This document shows positions 24,131 through 30,834 of a DNA stretch of 38,404 bases, piece by piece. Position 1 is the first letter of the stretch. The number at the start of each line of letters is the position of its first letter. Source of the stretch: JAWXBG01 sp044375415 (GTDB taxonomy: Bacteria; Bacteroidota; Bacteroidia; Flavobacteriales_D; Sanyastnellaceae); contig JBILMS010000033.1 of the NCBI GenBank assembly GCA_044375415.1, positions 1-38,404 on the forward strand, in the 5' to 3' direction. A program made the translations under genes and the position numbers. The notes beneath the pieces were generated by a model. It had not been told where the DNA came from and did not search any database. It was given only the letters and a program-made list of their open reading frames with translations.

Positions 24131-24793
24131 ATGGATTTGTACATGAACGATTCCTGGAAAATTCGGCTCAAGGAAGAATTCACAAAAGACTATTTCGCAA
24201 GCCTTACGCAATTTGTTGATTCGGAATACAAATCCGGTGTATGTTTCCCACCGGAGAAAAAAATATTCTCAGCTTTTGATCATTGTCCTTTTGAAGAAGT
24301 AAAAGTGGTAATTATTGGTCAGGACCCATACCACGGACTGAATCAAGCGAATGGCCTCTGTTTTTCGGTGAATGAAGGCATTCGAATTCCCCCTTCGTTA
24401 GTGAATATATTCAAGGAAATTGAGACCGATCTCGGTATTCCACGACCGGTGTCCGGAGATTTAGGTCGTTGGTCGAAACAAGGGGTATTGCTTTTAAACG
24501 CGACTCTCACGGTCCGAGCAAATGAAGCAGGTTCGCATCAAAATAAAGGCTGGGAGCGTTTTACCGATGCGGTTATAAGTCGGCTCAATGAGGAACGTGA
24601 TAATCTAGTATTTATGCTTTGGGGAAACTATGCACAGAAAAAGGGAGTAGTAATTAACCCAAACAAACACCTTGTTTTAAAAAGTGTGCATCCTTCGCCC
24701 TTGAGTGCTTACAATGGTTTTTTTGGATCGAAACATTTTTCGAAAGCCAATTCATTTCTGAAGGAAAAGGGGATTGCCACTATAAATTGGTAA
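24131..24793 (+). CDS. ung: Uracil-DNA glycosylase
   Basis: 220 residues, standard for family 1 UDG. The water-activating loop GQDPYHG has catalytic Asp65 and His68; GLCFSVN is the uracil-binding strand; HPSPLSAY near residue 190 is the minor-groove Leu/His loop. It removes uracil from DNA to begin base-excision repair. An in-frame ATG four codons later is a possible alternative start. Starts 5 bp after the NYN protein; converges on the RsmI-like gene with a 14-bp gap. Confidence 0.97.
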   Translation: MDLYMNDSWKIRLKEEFTKDYFASLTQFVDSEYKSGVCFPPEKKIFSAFDHCPFEEVKVVIIGQDPYHGLNQANGLCFSVNEGIRIPPSLVNIFKEIETDLGIPRPVSGDLGRWSKQGVLLLNATLTVRANEAGSHQNKGWERFTDAVISRLNEERDNLVFMLWGNYAQKKGVVINPNKHLVLKSVHPSPLSAYNGFFGSKHFSKANSFLKEKGIATINW

Positions 24794-24807
24794 CATCAGA
24801 GGTTCCC

Positions 24808-25515
24808 TTAAGTCCCGATGGCGAACATGACAGGTCGTTTATGCAAATCCGGAACGTTTTGTTTTTTCCAGTCGCCTGCGGTGCGCGTTCGGATGTATTC
24901 TGTATTTGTAGTAAGATCTGCTGCCACACAAATGCGCGTTGTCGATTTCAAATTAGCCACCAAATCGCCCATCAAAGCATTGTTGCGATAGGGGGCATCC
25001 ATGAATAATTGCGTTTGTCCCGATTGAAGCGCAAAACTTTCGAGTTGACGAATTCTTTTTATGCGGTTGTCGCTTTCCTTGGGAACATAGCCGGTAAAAG
25101 CGAAACTTTCTCCATTTAAACCGCTTGCCATTAGAGTTAATAAGATACTTGACGCTCCGATTAATGGAACGATGTGCACACCCTCCTCATGAGCAAGTTG
25201 CACCAAATCTTCTCCGGGGTCGGCGATAGCAGGACATCCGGCTTCGCTTATCAATCCTATATCCAATCCTTTTTTGAGAGGGAGTAAAAGCTTCGATGCA
25301 GTTCCTTGATCGGAATGTTCATTGAGCAGATGAAATTCGACTTCTTCAAAATCCGTTGGGTAGCCAATTCCTTTTAAAAAACGTCGAGCACTGCGGAGCT
25401 CTTCTACAACAAAAATTCGAATGTGTTCGATGCGTTGAAGGGTTGCAGAGGGCGTGCATCCTGCGTATTCACCGCCGATGGTATTTGGAATCAGAAATAA
25501 TTTGCCTTTGCTCAT
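24808..25515 (-). CDS. Tetrapyrrole-methylase-family SAM methyltransferase, short RsmI-like
   Basis: 235 residues from an ATG that overlaps the upstream stop codon (ATGA); a TTG five codons earlier is less likely. The tetrapyrrole-methylase fold is shown by FLIPNTIGG at the N-terminus, LISEAGCPAIADPG (a SAM-binding-loop block typical of RsmI), and LMASGLNGESFAFTGYVP. RsmI methylates the ribose of C1402 in 16S rRNA, but this protein is shorter than full-length RsmI (about 285 residues) and has an EELRSARRFL helix in place of the EDTR version. It is probably the second, shorter RsmI-type paralog common in Bacteroidota; target unknown. Confidence 0.85.
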   Translation of the reverse strand: MSKGKLFLIPNTIGGEYAGCTPSATLQRIEHIRIFVVEELRSARRFLKGIGYPTDFEEVEFHLLNEHSDQGTASKLLLPLKKGLDIGLISEAGCPAIADPGEDLVQLAHEEGVHIVPLIGASSILLTLMASGLNGESFAFTGYVPKESDNRIKRIRQLESFALQSGQTQLFMDAPYRNNALMGDLVANLKSTTRICVAADLTTNTEYIRTRTAGDWKKQNVPDLHKRPVMFAIGT

Positions 25516-25970
25516 GAGTTTTTTAACCAATTAGAAACGTGTAAACGAGCGGCTTCATCGAGCATATCGAAAACTTTGTAGAAACCATCTAGATGGCCAA
25601 ACCATGGATCGGGAACCGCTTTATTGCCGAAGTCTTCGAGGAAGAGGTGCACCTTAGATCTTTGTTCATCGGTGCTTGCGAGTTTGAGGATGTCTTGATA
25701 ATTCGATTGATCCATTGCATAAATCGCGTGGAATTTATCGAAGTCGCTTTTTTGAAACTGACGAGCTCTGAGATTTCCGATATCGATGCCTTGGTCTGCC
25801 ATGCATTTTATAGCACGTCTGTCGGGCGTTTCACCACTGTGCTGCGCCGATGTTCCGGCAGAATCTATTTCGATGGCAAGTCCCATCTCGGATGCTCTTG
25901 CACGCAAAATTCCTTCGGCCATGGGGGAACGACAGATATTGCCCAAGCAGACCATTAAAACTCTATTCAT
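25512..25970 (-). CDS. Low-molecular-weight protein-tyrosine phosphatase
   Basis: 152 residues from the ATG at 25970; an upstream in-frame extension lacks family similarity. The P-loop CLGNICRS has nucleophile Cys8 and Arg14; general acid Asp121 sits in VPDPWFG. This is a complete LMW-PTP of the YfkJ/Wzb type, removing phosphate from protein tyrosines (or arginines in some family members) in the cytoplasm. It starts 1 bp after the stop codon of the Tic20-like gene and its stop codon overlaps the start of the RsmI-like gene, so the three are translationally linked. No polysaccharide-export kinase is adjacent. Confidence 0.93.
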   Translation of the reverse strand: MNRVLMVCLGNICRSPMAEGILRARASEMGLAIEIDSAGTSAQHSGETPDRRAIKCMADQGIDIGNLRARQFQKSDFDKFHAIYAMDQSNYQDILKLASTDEQRSKVHLFLEDFGNKAVPDPWFGHLDGFYKVFDMLDEAARLHVSNWLKNS

Positions 25971-25971
25971 T

Positions 25972-26274
25972 TTACAATCCTTTAAACCAGTCTTGAAAAT
26001 AGGAGCCGATGAATGGAATTGGACGTTCTTCTTCCTGCGCAGCTGCAATAAGTCCTAACAACCACATTACGAAGACAAGAGCTGCCACAAAAAATGTAAT
26101 CCATCTTACCGGAAGTAGGAGCGAGAAGAGCCAAATTCCCAAGGACTGACGGAGATGGAAGGAGCCCAATGCAGTCTTGTTTTGACCATTTAAAATTAAA
26201 CTCAAAAGCCACCCGGGAATCCATAAATAGCTCAATATTGCCACGTTTCTACCGTGCTCAGATTTTTCGTTCAC
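25972..26274 (-). CDS. Tic20/DUF4870-like membrane protein
   Basis: 100 residues if started at the GTG at 26274 (start sequence MNEKSEHGRNVAILSYLW); a GTG at 26325 would add 17 residues that do not look like the family. Three hydrophobic segments follow (about 10-25, 40-60, 62-82). The motif FHLRQSLGIWLF and the final PIPFIGSYFQDW match the DUF4870/Tic20-like family, in which RxHxRQ(S/A)LG and PxIG are conserved. It is an inner-membrane protein; function in bacteria is unknown. It is the first gene of the trio with the tyrosine phosphatase and methylase. Confidence 0.8.
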   Translation of the reverse strand: MNEKSEHGRNVAILSYLWIPGWLLSLILNGQNKTALGSFHLRQSLGIWLFSLLLPVRWITFFVAALVFVMWLLGLIAAAQEEERPIPFIGSYFQDWFKGL

Positions 26275-26503
26275 TTCATTTTTATTTGTGTGTAAATTTA
26301 GCCACCGAGCGGTGATTGAGGACACAATAGTTCTTTAAATACGAAAAAAAAGAGGACCGGAATTGCTGAGGAAATTTCCAGTTTTCGGTGTAGCGTGATG
26401 TATGCAAGCCGCCATAGATTTTTATAATCTTTTTGAAGTGATTTCAAGATATTTCCAAAAGGTCAATTGTAATAACTCTCCGTGATCTATCAACGTACTC
26501 CCA

Positions 26504-26530
26504 ACCCCATAGGGGTGACATCTTATTAGG
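26504..26530. repeat. REP-like palindromic intergenic element
   Basis: ACCCC ATA GGGGT (26504-26516) followed by GACATCTTATTAGG. From memory, short elements of this type (a CCC(A/G)TAGGG palindrome followed by GACAT(A/C)TT) are dispersed in many Bacteroidota genomes. The spacer 26326-26503 to its left is otherwise featureless apart from a 12-bp sequence at 26405-26416. Confidence 0.45.
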
Positions 26531-26561
26531 AAAAATGTGGTTCTGTGTATAATGCCACCGT

Positions 26562-26682
26562 GAGGGATAGCAGCGGAAAGCCCGCCATTAACAAAGCGAG
26601 AAAGAGAACGAGAGCGTCTCTCTATTTCCGAATGATTTTAGGACATATTATGGCGGCTTGGAGTGAATAGCCCGACCCCGCC
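26562..26682. other. Possibly structured intergenic element
   Basis: GAGGGATAGCAGCGGAAAGC (26562-26581) leads into CCGCCAT (26582-26588), which pairs perfectly with ATGGCGG (26650-26656). The right arm then reads CTTGGAGTGAATAGCCCGAC. GGG near the left end can pair with CCC near the right end, and a small GAGA/TCTC hairpin lies in the 61-nt loop. The arms resemble, from memory, a purine-rich intergenic element common in flavobacterial genomes (GGATxxxAGCGGA / AGCGGATAGCCCG). Strand of action and function are not known. Confidence 0.35.
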
Positions 26683-26724
26683 ACGGATGGTCTTTTGGAA
26701 ACGGATGTTGAATGGCGGGGGCAC

Positions 26725-26988
26725 GGCAGAAACAGAGTGAGAACGGAGAGTGAGAGTGGTTTTCGTTTCTTTAAAAGAATCGTTGCTCATATGGGTTTCA
26801 TCTTCTTTGGACGCAAATCCCGCTTTTGGTCTTTTTCTCGTTGTTTGAATAGATACGGCAAAAACAGAGTGAGAACGGAGAGTGAGAGTGGCTTTCGTTT
26901 CGGACAAAGAATTGTGGCTCGGATTGGTTCCGTTTTCTGCGTAAGCAAATCCAGCTTATTGCGAACATCTAAAAACCTCTTTCTCATT
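26725..26988. repeat. Tandem duplication, 132-bp unit (two copies)
   Basis: Unit 1 (26725-26856) and unit 2 (26857-26988) abut exactly. Their first 45 bp (from GGCAGAAACAGAGTGAGAAC and GGCAAAAACAGAGTGAGAAC) differ at two positions, and similarity continues at a lower level for about 60 bp more. A weaker GA-rich stretch near 26595-26620 may be a decayed earlier copy. The period is a multiple of three, which creates open frames on both strands, but these translate to low-complexity sequence without start signals and are not called genes. Confidence 0.75.
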
Positions 26989-27071
26989 TCGACCAAGTAG
27001 GAATTTGTAAAACAATTGAAGTGTCAAGTTTCAGAAATTAGAAAAACCTAAAGGAGTAAATACATTTGTGC

Positions 27072-27266
27072 ATGAAGTTTCTCTTCAATTCATATTTGTT
27101 CGGAATACTATTAATTCTTTTCGGAATACTTGTGATATATCGCTTGATCAATAAAGGACAACCGCAATGGGAAAAAGAAGGTCCATTGCAACCATACTTG
27201 AATGGTTGGTTCTTTGGGTTGGGTTTGTTTGTACTTGGTTTATTAATTATTATCTTAAAAAAATGA
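27072..27266 (+). CDS. Small two-helix membrane protein
   Basis: 64 residues from ATG at 27072; a TTG two codons earlier (27066) sits 9 bp after AAGGAG and is a rival start. Two hydrophobic segments (about 4-22 and 42-62) flank a short charged loop (INKGQPQWEKEGPLQP), and the C-terminus is LKK. No family recognised. A TACATTTG box at 27061-27068 overlaps the start region, so the transcript would be nearly leaderless if that box is used. The gene lies inside the repeat-rich island between the duplication and an inverted short copy of the repeat. Confidence 0.5.
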   Translation: MKFLFNSYLFGILLILFGILVIYRLINKGQPQWEKEGPLQPYLNGWFFGLGLFVLGLLIIILKK

Positions 27267-27408
27267 TCAATTTGTTTGTCTACAAATTGAGCAGTGCGAA
27301 TTTTCGAACGTCTTCCCGCACCCGCTTTCATTCTTATTCTCACTCTGCCTATAACTTTAGAGCCTTTTCAAAGAATCCGTTCTATTTTCGCAGTCAATTT
27401 TTAAAAGC

Positions 27409-28401
27409 ATGAATCGTTTCGTTGTTTTATTCTCCGTAGTTAGCGCTCTTTTTTTCACGTCTTGCGGCGAGTCATCGGAAAGTGCTCAGTCGGGGACATC
27501 CGGCCCTTCTCAAGTTCAGGAAAACATGGCCGGAAACTATGAAGGTAATCTGGGTTGTCCGGATTGTGTAGGTATCAAAACCATATTGGAAATCAAGGCG
27601 GATTCGACTTTTATCATTCGCGAATCAAAAATGAATCCTGGTCAAATGTCCGAACAGCTTTCGTTCACAGGTAAAGTCAACTTCATGAACGATCTAAAAA
27701 TGATCGAACTTGCAGGAAGACAAGAGGCAAGTGCGCGTTGGTTTAAAACTGATGCTACAGGAAATTTGCAGGTGGTAACCCAAGATGGAACTGCCGTAGT
27801 GGACTCTTTGGGCGGAGGGAATCTCAGCCGACTTACGAAGTGGACTCAAGCAATGGGTGATGTAAACATTTACGAATATGTACAGCCTTTTTCAAAGTAC
27901 CCGGCGAAGGTTTTTCACCGCATACAGAATGGAGACATTACCCTTGATCGCACATACATTGCAAATGCACCTGAACACGAAAAAGCGCTCATTGCCTACT
28001 ATGCGACGGTTTATAATGCAGCATGTGAAGGAGAAGTTTGTTTGCTAAAAAATGAACTAAAAGGGGAAGCGGAAAAATTGACGGCCAAGTACTTTCAAAA
28101 TGATCCCATCCTTCGACCCATGTTGGATGCCTCAGCCACCTCAACGAAAACGGACCTCGAATTGCTCATGATTTTTAGCAATCAAGGTAAAATCAGGGTT
28201 CAGTCGGCAGCGTATTCTGCAGATGGAAAATTGGTGAATACAGTGGATGAATTCAGCCTTTCCGGAGATAACCTAATAAGGATAAATACTCAGCAGTCGG
28301 ATAACACGCGGAAACGAGGCGTAAGCAATATAAAAGCGCGTGAAACAGGTCCTTCTAGTCAAGCTGAACGAGATAAAATCATAGACAGCAAAAAGAAATA
28401 G
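27409..28401 (+). CDS. NlpE-like lipoprotein with an unassigned C-terminal domain
   Basis: 330 residues. Signal sequence ends in FFTSC (lipobox Cys19). After a Ser/Gly-rich linker, residues about 40-130 match the NlpE N-domain: AGNYEGNLGCPDCVGIKTIL has the family CxxC (Cys-Pro-Asp-Cys) that in E. coli NlpE takes part in copper or envelope-stress sensing. Residues about 140-330 (from LSRLTKWTQAM) are not recognised; they contain a Cys pair (ACEGEVC) and end in a Lys/Arg-rich tail. It is probably attached to an envelope membrane and may sense or buffer metal or folding stress. E. coli NlpE is shorter, so the C-terminal part is lineage-specific here. Confidence 0.75.
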   Translation: MNRFVVLFSVVSALFFTSCGESSESAQSGTSGPSQVQENMAGNYEGNLGCPDCVGIKTILEIKADSTFIIRESKMNPGQMSEQLSFTGKVNFMNDLKMIELAGRQEASARWFKTDATGNLQVVTQDGTAVVDSLGGGNLSRLTKWTQAMGDVNIYEYVQPFSKYPAKVFHRIQNGDITLDRTYIANAPEHEKALIAYYATVYNAACEGEVCLLKNELKGEAEKLTAKYFQNDPILRPMLDASATSTKTDLELLMIFSNQGKIRVQSAAYSADGKLVNTVDEFSLSGDNLIRINTQQSDNTRKRGVSNIKARETGPSSQAERDKIIDSKKK

Positions 28402-28410
28402 GCTCCGGCG

Positions 28411-28438
28411 ACGAACCAGAAAAAACAGTTCGTTTTCT
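28411..28438 (+). terminator. Possible weak intrinsic terminator after the NlpE-like gene
   Basis: ACGAAC (28411-28416) and GTTCGT (28428-28433) form a 6-bp stem followed by TTTCT, 9 bp after the stop codon. The stem is short, so confidence is low. Confidence 0.35.
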
Positions 28439-28516
28439 ACTGCCAGCGTTTTTTAGTGACTCTTCTCACGGTCCACATCCGTTTGTCATTCTATCTTCGC
28501 GCAAAATTCTAAGCGC

Positions 28517-30145
28517 ATGTCAAACGGCCATTACATTGTTCCCATGCCGGTAAATGAACCGGTAAAATCGTATGCAGTAGGTTCTCCGGAGCGAACAGCT
28601 CTGCAAACCGAATACAAACGGATGTACGATCAGAAACCGATTGATGTGCCGATGTACATTGGTGCTGAAGAAATTCGTACATCTGATAAGCGAAATATTA
28701 CTTCTCCTCAGGAACATGCTAAAGTGCTCGGTCAATTCAATTATGGAACGGCCGAACATGTTCAAAAAGCTATAGATGCAGCCCTTGCGGCTCGTCCTAA
28801 ATGGTCGGCCCTATCGTGGGAACAACGTGCAGCCATTTTCCTCAAAGCGGCAGATTTATTGGCAGGACCATGGAGAATGCGCATGAATGCCGCGACAATG
28901 CTTGGTCAGGGTAAAAACGCATTTCAAGCCGAAATCGACAGTGCATGTGAATTGATCGACTTTTTGAGATTTAATGCGGCTTACATGCAGCAGATATACC
29001 GCGATCAACCGGGTTCGGCTCCGGGGATATGGAATCGTTCGGAATACCGTCCACTGGAAGGATTTGTTTTTGCCATCACACCATTCAATTTCACGGCTAT
29101 AGCGGCCAATCTACCGGCGAGCGCGGCTATGATGGGCAATGTGGTAGTATGGAAACCTGCTGAAACGCAGATATACAGTGCAGAAGTGATAATGCAATTG
29201 TTCAAGACAGCAGGACTTCCGGATGGTGTAATTAATATGGTAACGGTAGATGGACCGACTGCCGGAGATGTAATTTTTAATCACCGCGATTTTGCGGGAT
29301 TACACTTTACGGGCAGCACCGGTGTTTTCAAACAATTATGGAAAACGATTGGAACCAACATAGATAAATACAGAACCTATCCACGTATCGTAGGTGAGAC
29401 AGGAGGAAAAGACTTTGTTGTAGCTCATAAGTCTGCTGATGCCGCAGAGGTTGCCACAGCCATATTGCGTGGTGCTTTTGAATACCAGGGTCAGAAATGC
29501 AGCGCTGCATCGCGTGCCTACATACCATCGAATATTTGGCCGGCCGTAAAAGAGAAGTTGATTGCCGATGCGAAATCCTTTAAAATGGGGGATCCCGGTG
29601 ACTTTTCGAATTTTATAAATGCGGTAATCGACAAAAGAGCCTTCGATAAAATAAAAGGCTACATCGATTACATAAAATCACAATCGGATGCAGAAATCAT
29701 CGCCGGTGGTAATTGTGATGATTCAAAAGGATATTTTATAGAACCCACCGTGGTTGTTACATCGAACCCGACTTTCCGCACTATGTGCGAAGAAATTTTC
29801 GGTCCGGTAATCACGATCTATGTTTATCCGGAGAATGAGTGGCATGAAATGCTTCATTTGGTCGACAGCACGAGCGATTATGCATTAACCGGAGCTGTTT
29901 TATCAAAAGATCGATATGCGATTGATGAGGCATTAAAGGCCTTGGAGAATGCAGCAGGAAATATCTACATAAACGACAAACCAACAGGTGCAGTTGTAGG
30001 TCAGCAGCCCTTTGGAGGCGCTAGAGGATCGGGAACCAATGACAAAGCGGGATCTTATTTGAATTTATTGCGATGGATTTCCCCAAGAACATTAAAAGAA
30101 ACGTTTACACCTCCGACGGATTACAGATATCCTTTTTTAGGTTAA
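28517..30145 (+). CDS. pruA: L-glutamate gamma-semialdehyde (1-pyrroline-5-carboxylate) dehydrogenase
   Basis: 542 residues, standard for the monofunctional PruA group. Aldehyde-dehydrogenase features: FVFAITPFNFTAI, VVWKPAETQ (NAD site), GETGGKDF with catalytic Glu294, and FEYQGQKCSAASR with nucleophile Cys328. GFQPFGG-type signature appears as GQQPFGGARGSGTNDKAG near the C-terminus. It oxidises glutamate semialdehyde to glutamate with NAD+, the second step of proline breakdown. No proline dehydrogenase gene is adjacent. Converges on yqgE with an 8-bp gap. Confidence 0.96.
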   Translation: MSNGHYIVPMPVNEPVKSYAVGSPERTALQTEYKRMYDQKPIDVPMYIGAEEIRTSDKRNITSPQEHAKVLGQFNYGTAEHVQKAIDAALAARPKWSALSWEQRAAIFLKAADLLAGPWRMRMNAATMLGQGKNAFQAEIDSACELIDFLRFNAAYMQQIYRDQPGSAPGIWNRSEYRPLEGFVFAITPFNFTAIAANLPASAAMMGNVVVWKPAETQIYSAEVIMQLFKTAGLPDGVINMVTVDGPTAGDVIFNHRDFAGLHFTGSTGVFKQLWKTIGTNIDKYRTYPRIVGETGGKDFVVAHKSADAAEVATAILRGAFEYQGQKCSAASRAYIPSNIWPAVKEKLIADAKSFKMGDPGDFSNFINAVIDKRAFDKIKGYIDYIKSQSDAEIIAGGNCDDSKGYFIEPTVVVTSNPTFRTMCEEIFGPVITIYVYPENEWHEMLHLVDSTSDYALTGAVLSKDRYAIDEALKALENAAGNIYINDKPTGAVVGQQPFGGARGSGTNDKAGSYLNLLRWISPRTLKETFTPPTDYRYPFLG

Positions 30146-30153
30146 AAAATTTC

Positions 30154-30729
30154 TTAGTTCAGAGAAGGGTCTTCAGGCAGATTAGCAATGATCTGACCTT
30201 TGGTACCGAACGACTTCATTACATGTTTCCAAATGTCGTTTAGCTCGGTATTCATGATAAGGTCGTTCGCAACCTTGGTAACGAACCAACTCTTGGTTTT
30301 TAATTCTTCATTGAGTTGTTCGGGGCTCCATCCGCTGTATCCGACAAAAAAGCGCACTTGACCTTTCTTTACTTTTCCATTCATTAAAAGGTGTTTGAGT
30401 GTATTGAAGTTTCCTCCCATATAAATTCCGGGAACCACTTCAATACTCTCTTCAACTTCGGGCCCTAAGGTGTGCAAGTAGTACAAATTGCTGTTTCGTA
30501 CGGGTCCGCCAATGCTGATGCGGCTATCGAAATTGGGCATGTTTTCCATGATTTGGTCCAATTCCACATCGATGTAATTATTTAAAACAAAACCAAAAGA
30601 ACCCTCAGCATTATGTTCGCACAAAAAGATTACAGTACGTTTGAAGTACGGATCATTGAGGAAGGGTTCCGATAAAAGAACTAATCCTTTTACGGGCTCT
30701 ATGTCATTTCCGGGTGTGAGATCAAACAT
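30154..30729 (-). CDS. yqgE: YqgE/AlgH family (DUF179) protein
   Basis: 191 residues from the ATG at 30729; a TTG 13 codons upstream would add a basic stretch not seen in the family. Motifs: KGLVLLSEPFLNDPYFKRTV, HNAEGSFGFVLN, and SIGGPVRN, then FFVGYSGWSPEQLNEEL, all characteristic of YqgE. A conserved cytoplasmic protein of unknown biochemical role. Divergent from the M14 carboxypeptidase gene (105-bp spacer). Confidence 0.95.
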   Translation of the reverse strand: MFDLTPGNDIEPVKGLVLLSEPFLNDPYFKRTVIFLCEHNAEGSFGFVLNNYIDVELDQIMENMPNFDSRISIGGPVRNSNLYYLHTLGPEVEESIEVVPGIYMGGNFNTLKHLLMNGKVKKGQVRFFVGYSGWSPEQLNEELKTKSWFVTKVANDLIMNTELNDIWKHVMKSFGTKGQIIANLPEDPSLN

Positions 30730-30834
30730 GTTTCGTCTTTTTATACTTCTTTTACCACTTGAACCCAATAAAGGTTCATTGGTGTACTAAAATAACATGC
30801 CAAAGATTATTTGAATTCCCTTTAGAAAAAAATA

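Noticed and set aside
26405..26660. Complete insertion sequence bounded by 12-bp inverted repeats
   Set aside because: No transposase frame and no evident target-site duplication; kept only as a finding.
26638..27000. Open frames on both strands over the 132-bp duplication
   Set aside because: Created by a repeat length divisible by three; low-complexity translation, no signal or family, frames on both strands equally long.
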